A DNA stretch of 64,000 nt from Clostridia bacterium (GTDB taxonomy: Bacteria; Bacillota; Clostridia; Christensenellales; Aristaeellaceae): NCBI GenBank assembly GCA_017469265.1, contig JAFUGS010000093.1, positions 23,290-87,289 of the forward strand, written 5' to 3'. Each line of letters begins with the position of its first letter. The first letter of the stretch is position 1. The notes under the pieces were generated by a model, which was not told the DNA's origin, ran no database searches, and saw nothing but the letters and a program-made list of their open reading frames with translations. The translations under genes were made by a program, and so were the position numbers. Below are positions 35,604 through 44,083 of the stretch, piece by piece.

Positions 35604-36872
35604 TTACTGCGCGGATTCCAGCAGGGCGGGAATCTGAGCGAACTCAGCTTCCACCATGTCCACGAACTGATCCACTGTGATCGCCTTCTGAGCCAGCAGC
35701 TCGAAGATCGGGCCCAGGTTGTTCTGGCCAAAGCCGTCGGGCATGTAGCCGAAGCCCCAGGAGTAAATGTCGCCGGCGGCGGCGGCCTTCATCACGTCCT
35801 TGGACAGATCGCCGGCGGGCTCCAGGGTCACGTTGGAGAACGCGGGCACCATGCCGGCCTTGTTCACCATGTAGTCCTGACCGGCTTCGGTGGCCACCAT
35901 GTCCTCGAGGAACTTGATCGCCTCGTCCTTGTTGGGGCTCTGGCTGTTCACCACGTACCAGGAGGGAGCGGACACCATCAGGCCGGTGATTTCCTGATCG
36001 TCGAACATGACTTCGCCGATGAAGCCCATGGCGGGGATTTCCGTGCCGGCTTCCTTCATCGCGGCCAGGCTGGGATCAATCCAGTTGCCCTGGTGGCAGA
36101 ACACGGTCTTGCCGGTGGCAAAAGCGTTCACGTTCTGGTCATAGTTGCCGTTCAGCAGGATTTCCTGATCGGAATAGGTGAACAGCAGATCCACAAAGTT
36201 GGCGTACGCGGTCAGCCGTTCCCGGTCGATTTTGCCTTCCCGCATCTGATCGATCACGGTCATGTCGCCATAGGGCAGACCGCAGGACAGATAGGCGGAG
36301 AAGTTCTGGTTGCCGGTCACCCAGGTCATGCCGCCGGCCACGGAGGTCGCCATGGACACCACCGCGTCGATGCCCAGCTCTTCCTTCATGCCGTCCAGCT
36401 TTTCGAAGGCGGCCCGCAGGGCGGAGGTGGTGGTCAGGGTCGCGGGATCAATGCCCGCCTTCTCCAGCAGGTCCTTGTTGTAGGCCAGGCCGAAGCCTTC
36501 CACCGCCACGGGGAAGCCGTAGGTCTTGCCGTCCACCACGAAGCCGACGGAAGTGTTCTTCGCGAACTCGGTGTCGGACAGATCAGCGATATAGTCCTTC
36601 CACACATTGTAGCCGCCCAGACCTTCGATCACGAAGATGTCGGGCATGTTGCCAGCCTGCAGCTCGGCCTTCACGGAGCCGGAATAGTCAGCGCCGCCGC
36701 CGACGGAATAGGCTTCCACGTTAAAGCCGGCGGTCTTGGAGTATTCCGCGGCGTACTCCTTCAGCGCCGCGTCGATTTCCACCTTCAGGTTGGAAACGCG
36801 GATGTCGGCAAAGGCCGCGGTCGCGGTCAGCGCCAGCGTCAGGGCAAGTACCAGGGCAACGAGTTTCTTCAT
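35604..36872 (-). CDS. Sugar ABC transporter solute-binding protein
   Basis: 422 residues from ATG 36872 (AAGGAGG upstream). Signal peptide MKKLVALVLALTLALTATAAFA-DIR, no lipobox. The mature protein is a MalE-like type 1 binding protein; AELQAGNMPDIFVIEGLGGY and TVFCHQGNWIDPS are typical. It is divergent from the alpha-xylosidase gene with back-to-back promoters, so xylosylated oligosaccharides are the best substrate guess, by context only. Confidence 0.9.
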   Translation of the reverse strand: MKKLVALVLALTLALTATAAFADIRVSNLKVEIDAALKEYAAEYSKTAGFNVEAYSVGGGADYSGSVKAELQAGNMPDIFVIEGLGGYNVWKDYIADLSDTEFAKNTSVGFVVDGKTYGFPVAVEGFGLAYNKDLLEKAGIDPATLTTTSALRAAFEKLDGMKEELGIDAVVSMATSVAGGMTWVTGNQNFSAYLSCGLPYGDMTVIDQMREGKIDRERLTAYANFVDLLFTYSDQEILLNGNYDQNVNAFATGKTVFCHQGNWIDPSLAAMKEAGTEIPAMGFIGEVMFDDQEITGLMVSAPSWYVVNSQSPNKDEAIKFLEDMVATEAGQDYMVNKAGMVPAFSNVTLEPAGDLSKDVMKAAAAGDIYSWGFGYMPDGFGQNNLGPIFELLAQKAITVDQFVDMVEAEFAQIPALLESAQ

Positions 36873-36992
36873 AAGAATATCCTCCTTATCAGATTTCCAC
36901 GGCATGGCCGTGTATTTAAAGCGGATTTCTCCGCCTCAAAGCAAACCCAAATGTCATAACCGGGCTGAATATCGGCTTCAATGAACAGCTTT

Positions 36993-37021
36993 ATTCTATG
37001 CAAAGCCCTTTTTTTTGTCAA
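36993..37021 (-). promoter_or_regulatory. Promoter of the fourth sugar ABC operon
   Basis: Minus strand perfect TTGACA (37016-37021), 17-base spacer, TAGAAT (36993-36998). The leader of about 114 bases contains two small hairpins (around 36898-36912 and 36920-36935). Confidence 0.85.
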
Positions 37022-37028
37022 TATGTAT

Positions 37029-37057
37029 TTGAAAAAATAAATGCTCCGTGATAGACT
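37029..37057 (+). promoter_or_regulatory. Promoter of the alpha-xylosidase gene
   Basis: TTGAAA (37029-37034), 17-base spacer, TAGACT (37052-37057) preceded by TGA (extended -10). Its -35 is only seven bases from the -35 of the divergent importer promoter, so one regulator could control both. Confidence 0.7.
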
Positions 37058-37098
37058 ACTCAGGGAAAAAACCACTTTCATTTGATGGAGGAATTGCC

Positions 37099-39348
37099 AT
37101 GAAATTCACCAATGGCTACTGGATGACCAAGCCGGAATACCGCACGCTTTTCGCCACGCAGTGCGTCCGGGCCTGGCGGGAGGAAAACGAGCTGGTGCTG
37201 CTGGCCGCCACCAGACCGGTTTCCGGCCGCGGGGATGTGCTGAACAGCGGCACCCTGGAGGTGCGCTTCTCCTCCCCCCGCCGGAATATTATCCGGGTGC
37301 GGATTACGCACTTTGCCGGCGCGGCGGACCGGGGTCCTTATTTCACCACCTTCCCGGAGGACAATACGCCCGAGATCGCCATCGCGGAGGATTCCGCTTC
37401 CCTGACCTCCGGGGACCTGACGGTCCGCGCGCTGCGGGCGGAGGGCCGCTGGCAGGTCGATTTTCTCGGGAAGGACGGAAAGGTTCTGACCTCCTCCGGT
37501 TACCATGGCATGGCCCGGGCGCTGCGGGAGGAGGACGGCCCCGCCTCCCTGGAAAAGCACGGAAAAAGCTATATGATCGACTCCCTGGACCTTGCCGTCG
37601 GGGAAACGGTGTACGGCCTTGGGGAGCGCTTCGGCGCGTATGTGAAAAACGGCCAGTCCGTGGATATGTGGAACGCGGACGGCGGCACGGCCAGCGAGTA
37701 TGCCTACAAGAACAGTCCCTTCTACATGACCAACCGGGGATACGGGGTCTTCGTGGAGGACGCTTCCGACGTATCCTTCGAGGTGGCCTCGGAAAAGGTG
37801 GAGCGGGTTCAGTTCTCCCTGCCCGGGGAGCGCATGACCTATGACGTGATCTACGGCGGTTCCCCCAAGGAAACGGTCAGCCTGTACACCGCCCTGACCG
37901 GCCGGCCGGCCCTGCTTCCGGCCTGGAGCTTCGGCCTGTGGCTTTCCACCTCCTTTACCACCAATTATGACGAAACGACCGTCACCTCCTTTATCGACGG
38001 CATGGCTCAGCGGGATATTCCCCTCAGCGTCTTCCACTTCGACTGCTACTGGATGCAGGCGTACAACTGGTGCGACTTCGTCTGGGATCCGGCGGTCTTC
38101 CCGGATCCGGAGGGCATGCTGAAGCGGTACCATGACCGCGGGCTGAAGCTCTGCTGCTGGATCAACCCCTACGTGGCCCAGGCTTCTCCCCTCTTCGCGG
38201 AAGGCGCGGAGCACGGCTATTTCATCAAAACCACGGACGGCTCCATCTGGCAGACGGACATGTGGCAGGCCGGCATGGCCATCCTGGACGTAACCAATCC
38301 CGCCGCCCGGGACTGGTACTGCGGGAAGATCAGGCATGTGCTGGATCAGGGCATCGACTGTCTGAAGACGGACTTCGGCGAGCGGATTCCCGTGCGGGAT
38401 GTGGTGTACCACGACGGCTCCGACCCCCTGCGGATGCATAATTACTATACGTTCCTCTATAATCAGATGATTTTCGATCTGCTGAAACAGGAAAAGGGCG
38501 AAGGAGAGGCCATCCTCTTCGCCCGCAGCGCCACCGCCGGCGGCCAGCAATTCCCGGTTCACTGGGGCGGCGACAACAGCGCCTCCTATGTCTCCATGGC
38601 GGAAACGCTCCGGGCCGGTCTGAGCATGAGCCACAGCGGCTTTGGCTTCTGGAGCCACGATATCTCCGGCTTTGAGCAGACCGCCCCGGCGGATGTGTAC
38701 AAGCGCTGGGCCGCCTTTGGCCTCCTTTCCAGCCACAGCCGGCTTCACGGCTCCACCAGCTACCGGGTGCCGTGGCTCTTTGATGAGGAGAGCGTGGACG
38801 TGGTCCGCCGGTTTACGAAGCTGAAATGCACCCTCATGCCCTACCTGTATCAGATGGCCGTGGAAGCCCATGAGCAGGGCGTGCCCATGATGCGGCCCAT
38901 GATGATGGAATTCCCCGGGGATCCCGCCTGCGACTATCTGGACCGGCAGTACATGATGGGCGACCGGCTGCTGGTGGCCCCCGTGTTCGATCCGGAAGGA
39001 AAGGTCACCTATTACGTCCCCGATGGCGAATGGTACCATTTCTTCACCGGGGAAAAGATCACCGGCGGATGCTGGCGGACGGAAACCTGCGATTTCCTCT
39101 CCCTGCCGCTGCTGGTCCGGGGCGGAACGGTGCTGCCCGTCGGCGCCTGCGACACCCGCCCGGATTATGATTACGCCGACGGTGTGGAGCTGCGGGCCTA
39201 TGGCCTGAAGGAGGGCCAGGCCTATACCCTGTCCATCCCCACGGTCAAGGGCGCGCCGTACGCCGACTATACTGTCACCCGCCAGGGAGACGCGCTGAAG
39301 GTGGACACCGGAGCCGACAAGCCCTTCAAAGCCGTGTCGATGGATTAA
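37099..39348 (+). CDS. yicI: GH31 alpha-xylosidase (YicI-like)
   Basis: 749 residues from ATG 37099 (GGAGG upstream). The whole protein follows YicI: N-terminal beta domain, ending in YGLGERFGAYVKNGQSVDMWN; a TIM barrel with nucleophile D425 in CLKTDFGERIP and acid/base D492 in PVHWGGDNSAS; then GFGFWSHDISGFE and C-terminal beta domains. The spacing of the catalytic residues is as in YicI. It removes alpha-linked xylose from the ends of xyloglucan-type oligosaccharides such as isoprimeverose. No signal peptide, so it acts on imported sugars, consistent with the divergent importer. Confidence 0.95.
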   Translation: MKFTNGYWMTKPEYRTLFATQCVRAWREENELVLLAATRPVSGRGDVLNSGTLEVRFSSPRRNIIRVRITHFAGAADRGPYFTTFPEDNTPEIAIAEDSASLTSGDLTVRALRAEGRWQVDFLGKDGKVLTSSGYHGMARALREEDGPASLEKHGKSYMIDSLDLAVGETVYGLGERFGAYVKNGQSVDMWNADGGTASEYAYKNSPFYMTNRGYGVFVEDASDVSFEVASEKVERVQFSLPGERMTYDVIYGGSPKETVSLYTALTGRPALLPAWSFGLWLSTSFTTNYDETTVTSFIDGMAQRDIPLSVFHFDCYWMQAYNWCDFVWDPAVFPDPEGMLKRYHDRGLKLCCWINPYVAQASPLFAEGAEHGYFIKTTDGSIWQTDMWQAGMAILDVTNPAARDWYCGKIRHVLDQGIDCLKTDFGERIPVRDVVYHDGSDPLRMHNYYTFLYNQMIFDLLKQEKGEGEAILFARSATAGGQQFPVHWGGDNSASYVSMAETLRAGLSMSHSGFGFWSHDISGFEQTAPADVYKRWAAFGLLSSHSRLHGSTSYRVPWLFDEESVDVVRRFTKLKCTLMPYLYQMAVEAHEQGVPMMRPMMMEFPGDPACDYLDRQYMMGDRLLVAPVFDPEGKVTYYVPDGEWYHFFTGEKITGGCWRTETCDFLSLPLLVRGGTVLPVGACDTRPDYDYADGVELRAYGLKEGQAYTLSIPTVKGAPYADYTVTRQGDALKVDTGADKPFKAVSMD

Positions 39349-39408
39349 GGCACATCCATCGCCTTCCGGCGCGGGACATCCCGCAATAAGCCGTCCCTGT
39401 TACGGCGC

Positions 39409-39456
39409 AAAAAACAGAGCCGCGGATCATCCGCGGCTCTTGCTTTTTGCGTTTTT
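39409..39456 (+). terminator. Terminator after the alpha-xylosidase gene
   Basis: Ten-base-pair stem AGAGCCGCGG/CCGCGGCTCT with a five-base loop, followed by T-rich sequence with runs of five and six T. A run of A upstream may let it work on the minus strand too. Confidence 0.88.
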
Positions 39457-39477
39457 TCTTCTTTCCGGGTCAGCCCT

Positions 39478-40506
39478 TCAGGGCGTATACCCCTCCACCA
39501 GCGTGGAAGTGCCGATGGCCAGGAATTCCGGCTCCTTCCGGGCGTATCCCTTGGAGCTGCTGGCGGAGCCGACCTTGCAGATCTGTTTCCCCACGAAGAG
39601 GATGCAGGATGTTTCGCCCCCGTCCAGGTTGAAGGCCGTCGTGCAGCCCCTGTCCCGCAGCTTCTCCGCGATGTGGGTCAGATTGCAGCCCTTGCTCTGC
39701 TTGTGCCTTCCCTCCGCCATGAAGGCGATATAATGTCCGGGTTCGATCATCCCGATGGCGGTTCTCGGCGCCCGGTAGGTGTCAAATTTCGGCAGATGCG
39801 GGTTGAATGTCCCGTCCCGGATCAGCCAGGGGCCGAAAGCGAGCACATCCACCGCCCCTTTGGCCTGATACTCCTCCGCGGTGAGCTCCTTACTGTCGTG
39901 CACTTCCATATTGCCGTCCGGGTAAATAGCCAGGGTGTCCAGGTTCGGGAAGGAGGTGTTGCCGCTCTTTTTCGTCTCAGAGCTCATGATCTCCCCGCCC
40001 CGCAGCAGGATCCCCACCTTGTACCGCTCCTTGGGATAATGCGTGTTGTTCCACCGGTTGCTGGCGTAATCTCCGTTGATCGCCAGCACGGCCCCGTTCT
40101 TCGCGCACACCTTCACCGGCCAGTCCGCGCTGCTGAAATGTTTCCCCGGTTCGTTGGTCACAAAGCCGAAGGTTTCCTTCCGGCTCCAGACCTCCGCCTC
40201 GTACCAGATCAGCTTCACCGGATCCTTTTCGTCTTTCCGCAGGATCTCCACTTTCAGCGTCCCGCTGCAGTACCGCCAGATGCCGTTCTCCGCGTCCTCG
40301 TAGACAAATTCACCGCTGTCCAGGAATCCGGCGTCATTCAGCGCGGGCCAGGCCCCGGCGTCCGCTCCGGCCGCCGGTACCTCCGCGCCGGCCGGGTCGG
40401 CCGCTTCCGCCTTGCAGCATCCCGCCGTTACGGCCCCGCTGCCCAGCAGCAGTGTCGCCAGGAATCCCGCCAGCGTTTTTCTGCCTCTGTCTTGCCATCC
40501 GGGCAT
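39478..40506 (-). CDS. Secreted phosphodiester glycosidase (NAGPA domain)
   Basis: 342 residues from ATG 40506 (AAAAGGAG upstream). The N-terminus has a signal with a lipobox-like TAGC followed by a flexible alanine-rich stretch, so it may be a lipoprotein. The body is the NAGPA/DUF2233 fold: KNGAVLAINGDYASN, RTAIGMIEPGHYIAFMAEGR and the diagnostic NLDGGETSCIL. The family hydrolyses sugar-1-phosphodiester links, such as GlcNAc-1-P caps on glycans or wall polymers. It is the last gene of a six-gene envelope cluster that contains a second member of the same family. Confidence 0.88.
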   Translation of the reverse strand: MPGWQDRGRKTLAGFLATLLLGSGAVTAGCCKAEAADPAGAEVPAAGADAGAWPALNDAGFLDSGEFVYEDAENGIWRYCSGTLKVEILRKDEKDPVKLIWYEAEVWSRKETFGFVTNEPGKHFSSADWPVKVCAKNGAVLAINGDYASNRWNNTHYPKERYKVGILLRGGEIMSSETKKSGNTSFPNLDTLAIYPDGNMEVHDSKELTAEEYQAKGAVDVLAFGPWLIRDGTFNPHLPKFDTYRAPRTAIGMIEPGHYIAFMAEGRHKQSKGCNLTHIAEKLRDRGCTTAFNLDGGETSCILFVGKQICKVGSASSSKGYARKEPEFLAIGTSTLVEGYTP

Positions 40507-40530
40507 GCCTGTTCTTCTCCTTTTCGGTCC

Positions 40531-42225
40531 TTATTTCGCGTCCGTCAGCCAGCCGGCGGTCAGCGCGTCCGTCCGGACCGCGATCCAGTTTTTCAGATAT
40601 GCGTCGGCGTCCGCAAAGGTGCGCCCGCTTTCGTCCGTCACATCCGGAATAGCCCTGGCGTTCCACCGGGTGAAGTTCATCTCCGCGGATTCCCGGATCG
40701 CCGCCTGATAGGTTTCGATGGACGACACGCAGCTGTCCGCGTCCGGCGTCCGCCGTCCCAGCAGCACCTCCGCCGCCGGGAGAATCTCCTCCTCGTACAC
40801 CTGTCGCGTCAGCTTCCGGAAATCCTCGTGGGTCAGCAGCCAGTGGTACAGGTAGGCGGTGTTGCTGGACCGGGTGTACACATAATCCACCTTCGCCGGG
40901 TTTCGCATGCCGTCGTCCTTGTTGCCGTAGGTCAGGTCATAGTCCCATCCCGGCCCGGCGTACAGCAGCGGATCCACGCTGTCCGCGTCCTTGTACATGA
41001 AATGGCTCGCCGCCCGCACGTCGTAGTTGGCGCAGAATTCCTCCACCGCGACCTTCCGGGCGAAGGACCGCAGATCCACAAAATCCGCGTAATACATTCC
41101 CGTCTTCTTGTCCATCCCCTTCGCGTTCAGGACCGCGTTATGAAAATTGTTCACCAGCCCGCCGATGTACTGCACCGCCGCCTTCCCGGCATAGGTCGGC
41201 TCCTTCACGACAATGCACATTTTTCCGTCCGTCACGAAGCCCGCGCAGTCCAGGTTGTTGGAAAACTGCAGCGCCTTTTCAATTTCCAGCAGGTATCCGC
41301 CGGTCACGTCCTCCGGATCCTGCGCCTGGTCGTACCACTTCATGATGTGTACGCCGGTGCCGCTGCCCTTTTTGAATCTGGCGCTTTCGTAGGCGGTTTT
41401 CCCGTTCAGCGCTTCGTAGGCCTCCTCCAGGTCCGTGATTTCCAGACGGCTTTTCTTCAGCTGGATTTTCTCCGTCAGCAGATACGCGCCGCAGTAGCTT
41501 CCATTAATATACAGATCCGCCGGGCAGCAGTCCGGCGTGGAACTCAGTCCGATTTCCCGGCACAGGTCAAAAGTAATCTGGTTCCGGAGCAGGGAAATGT
41601 CAAACCAGTTGGCCAGCAGAATCCACTTCTTGTTCTTTCCCATGCCCGCCAGATCCGCCTTGCTGGCCATCTTGAAGGTATACGCCTTTTTCGCCGCGAA
41701 ATAGGTGGAATTTCCCCGCACCTTGAAGCTGGTCAGGGGCTGGGCGGCGTTCAGGCTGCCATCCCCCGCCAGCATCACCACGCTGGCCGGGGATTTGATG
41801 TCCCGCTCCTGATTCACGGTCACCCGGTTCAGATCCTCCTTCGTCACCGTGAAAAACAGGCTGGGAATCGCCGATCCCTGCATGACCTGTACGCTTCCCA
41901 GCGCCAGACCGCTGCTGTAGCCGGCGGTCACGGTCTGTCCCACGCTTTCCGTCACGGGCAGCGTGTCGCCGTTGGCATACCGGGTATCCCCCCAGATCAG
42001 ATCCGTATCCTGATCGATCCGGATCACCGGATCCTGCCCCCTGCAGGCCCCGGGCAGGTACAGCACATAGTTCCGGTTTTCCTTCTCCTCCAGCTGCACC
42101 GAGATCTCCTGTCCTTCCACCGTCCAGCAGAAGGACAGCGCCGGATAGGCGGCCATCGCCGCCCCCGCCCGGAGCATCAGCATCGCCGCGATCCATCCGG
42201 CCACGACCAGGTATGTTTTCCGCAT
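40531..42225 (-). CDS. CotH kinase-family secreted protein
   Basis: 564 residues from ATG 42225, overlapping the previous stop by one base (TGATG). A signal peptide (residues 1-25) is followed by a small N-terminal beta domain and then the CotH kinase-like domain: SFKVRGNSTYFAAKKAYTFKM, WILLANWFDISLLRNQITFDL, YCGAYLLTEKIQ and AGPGWDYDLTYGN, the last holding the metal-binding aspartate. CotH proteins are atypical protein kinases of spore coats, and related secreted forms occur near polysaccharide genes. Here the neighbours are phosphodiester glycosidases and a membrane protein, which favours an envelope or exopolymer role over sporulation. Confidence 0.88.
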   Translation of the reverse strand: MRKTYLVVAGWIAAMLMLRAGAAMAAYPALSFCWTVEGQEISVQLEEKENRNYVLYLPGACRGQDPVIRIDQDTDLIWGDTRYANGDTLPVTESVGQTVTAGYSSGLALGSVQVMQGSAIPSLFFTVTKEDLNRVTVNQERDIKSPASVVMLAGDGSLNAAQPLTSFKVRGNSTYFAAKKAYTFKMASKADLAGMGKNKKWILLANWFDISLLRNQITFDLCREIGLSSTPDCCPADLYINGSYCGAYLLTEKIQLKKSRLEITDLEEAYEALNGKTAYESARFKKGSGTGVHIMKWYDQAQDPEDVTGGYLLEIEKALQFSNNLDCAGFVTDGKMCIVVKEPTYAGKAAVQYIGGLVNNFHNAVLNAKGMDKKTGMYYADFVDLRSFARKVAVEEFCANYDVRAASHFMYKDADSVDPLLYAGPGWDYDLTYGNKDDGMRNPAKVDYVYTRSSNTAYLYHWLLTHEDFRKLTRQVYEEEILPAAEVLLGRRTPDADSCVSSIETYQAAIRESAEMNFTRWNARAIPDVTDESGRTFADADAYLKNWIAVRTDALTAGWLTDAK

Positions 42226-43139
42226 CAAGGGTTCCCTTTCCCGGCTGTCGACCGGTCCATCCGCCGGCAGGCATACAGCGCCAGCGCGATCATCCCCGCC
42301 ACGGCGCCGCCGAACATCGTCCAGCTCACCGCCGCGGGACATTCCATAATTTTTCCGTCCAGCAGAAATTCTGCCAGCGCGATGACCCCGGCCAGCAGCA
42401 GCCAGCCTCCCGCCGGGGCATAGCTTTTCAGCAGGCTTTCCCCGGGGCCCCGGCCCCTGGCGCAAAGCCAGATCAGCGCGCCCAGCGCCGCCAGGCCAAA
42501 AAGCCCCTGCTCCAGCCGCATCATCATGAACCGCATATATTCCCCGCTGCGGAAATGCTCCACCAGCACCTGGGGAACCAGCAGCAGATGGATGGCCACG
42601 CAGCAGGTCCCCCCCTGGGCCCGGGGCCGTCTGCGCTGCCAGAGGGCGGTTCCCCCCGCGGCCAGCAGACACACCGCCGCCTCCAGGGCCCAGGTTGCCA
42701 GTGCCGGCTCCTCCCAGTCATTGATCATGGTCAGAAGGCCCGCCGTCTCCATCAGCGGACCGATGCCAGTCTCCCCCAGCCACCGCTGGCTCAGCCGCGC
42801 CAGCGCCATGCACAGGCAGGACGCGGCCGCGGTCTCGTCCAGGATTTCACCGGCCTTGATCCCGCAGCGCCGGGCGGCCAGAAAAGTACCCAGCAGCAGG
42901 CCCAGCAGCCCCGTCGTATAGCACCAGCGGAAGGTGGCGTAAGGATTATCCATCTGCAGCAGGGCAAACCCCGCCCAGGCCATCAGCAGCCCCAGGCCCG
43001 CCGGCAGCAGCAGCGTCCACACCCGCCGGGCGGAAAGAGCGCCCCGCCTTTTCAGCCCCGCCGCCAGTCTGCCCGCGTGGATCAGCAGTCCCGCCGCTAC
43101 GCAGCCCCAGGCCGCGCCGGTGTTTTCCAGGATCGGCAT
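42225..43139 (-). CDS. Polytopic membrane protein, Lgt-like
   Basis: 304 residues with seven or so hydrophobic segments. The general plan resembles prolipoprotein diacylglyceryl transferase: an early membrane half, a segment DETAAASCLCMALARLSQRW in the place of the Lgt 'D..AP...GRIGNF' signature, and a late EHFRSGEYMRF like the Lgt C-terminal ExxR region. The conserved GRxGNF core is not preserved, so catalysis as Lgt is doubtful. It is coupled to cotH (one-base overlap) and two bases from the upstream phosphodiester glycosidase gene. It may be a divergent Lgt-fold enzyme acting on the cluster's product, or simply an unrelated membrane protein. Confidence 0.6.
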   Translation of the reverse strand: MPILENTGAAWGCVAAGLLIHAGRLAAGLKRRGALSARRVWTLLLPAGLGLLMAWAGFALLQMDNPYATFRWCYTTGLLGLLLGTFLAARRCGIKAGEILDETAAASCLCMALARLSQRWLGETGIGPLMETAGLLTMINDWEEPALATWALEAAVCLLAAGGTALWQRRRPRAQGGTCCVAIHLLLVPQVLVEHFRSGEYMRFMMMRLEQGLFGLAALGALIWLCARGRGPGESLLKSYAPAGGWLLLAGVIALAEFLLDGKIMECPAAVSWTMFGGAVAGMIALALYACRRMDRSTAGKGNP

Positions 43140-43141
43140 CT

Positions 43142-44047
43142 TCAGTTTCCCTCCCCCGGCCAGGCGGAAGCGAAATAGATGATATCGCTCAGTTCCCGGG
43201 TCGTCGGGTTGTAGTTCATCATGCTGCTGTTCGTCATCAGCATGGCGCTGTTGCCCCCGTCCAGATTGTAGGCGGTCTGAACGCCAAGGCTCGCCAGCAT
43301 GTCCGCGAATTCCTGCAGCTGCATGGAGCCCTTATAGCTGCAGACGATGGCGTATCGCAGCTTTCCCAGCTGGCACAGCGCCATCCGGGCCATCTTTTTC
43401 TCCGTCACGATCTTCTCGTTGGGCTCGATGGTCAGTGCTTTCCCATCGATCACCAGCGCCGGTCCAAAGCAGAAGCCGTTGTAAATCCGCTTGCCCTCGT
43501 AGTACACGGGGCCCTCCTCCGTCTCCGGCATGGGCGCGGTTTCCGGCGTAGCCTTGGGAATGATATGGAAGTCCCCTTCCTCATCCACCAGCAGAAGGTC
43601 CGTCTCCCCGGTCAGGGACGCCATATACAGCACCCCCTGCCGCAGCACGTAATTCCCTTTCCACTGCACGTCCCGCCACCAGTAGTCTCCGTTGCAGGCC
43701 AGCACCGCGTTGGCCCGGCGGCTCAGCCTGCTGCCCTCCGCCGTGGAGGACCGGGTGAAGGAATAGGCCGGCATGGTCCGCAGCTGGGTTGGATCCTGAA
43801 TCTCCACCTCCGCCATCCAGTACTTTACGTCGCCGTACTTTTCCTCCCGGGTATCCATGCGGATGGTGGGATCCTCGTAGTGCATCTTGGTGTTGTAATT
43901 TCCTTTGTTCAGCTTCATCCCCGGGCTGAAGTCCAGCGGCAGAGCGTATCCGTTTTGCTCCGTCAGCGCCGCGGCCGTGCTCTCCGCCGCCGCAAAGGAC
44001 GTCAGCAGCAGGGCCGCCGTCAGCGTCAGCAGGCAAAGTTTTCTCAT
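43142..44047 (-). CDS. Secreted phosphodiester glycosidase (NAGPA domain)
   Basis: 301 residues. Signal peptide MRKLCLLTLTAALLLTSFAAA. The NAGPA/DUF2233 core shows RRANAVLACNGDYWW, CFGPALVIDGKAL, MALCQLGKLRYAIVC and the signature YNLDGGNSAMLM. It is clearly paralogous in fold to the protein encoded at 39.5-40.5 kb but only distantly similar in sequence. Expected to cleave sugar-1-phosphodiester bonds outside the cell. It lies between the LRR protein gene and the Lgt-like gene within the same unit. Confidence 0.88.
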   Translation of the reverse strand: MRKLCLLTLTAALLLTSFAAAESTAAALTEQNGYALPLDFSPGMKLNKGNYNTKMHYEDPTIRMDTREEKYGDVKYWMAEVEIQDPTQLRTMPAYSFTRSSTAEGSRLSRRANAVLACNGDYWWRDVQWKGNYVLRQGVLYMASLTGETDLLLVDEEGDFHIIPKATPETAPMPETEEGPVYYEGKRIYNGFCFGPALVIDGKALTIEPNEKIVTEKKMARMALCQLGKLRYAIVCSYKGSMQLQEFADMLASLGVQTAYNLDGGNSAMLMTNSSMMNYNPTTRELSDIIYFASAWPGEGN

Positions 44048-44083
44048 CCGTTCCTCCGAAAATGGTTTTCGTTGTTTCCGGCT

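Noticed and set aside
36869-37081. 70-residue frame in the leader of the fourth importer
   Set aside because: It spans both divergent promoters and lacks a ribosome site.
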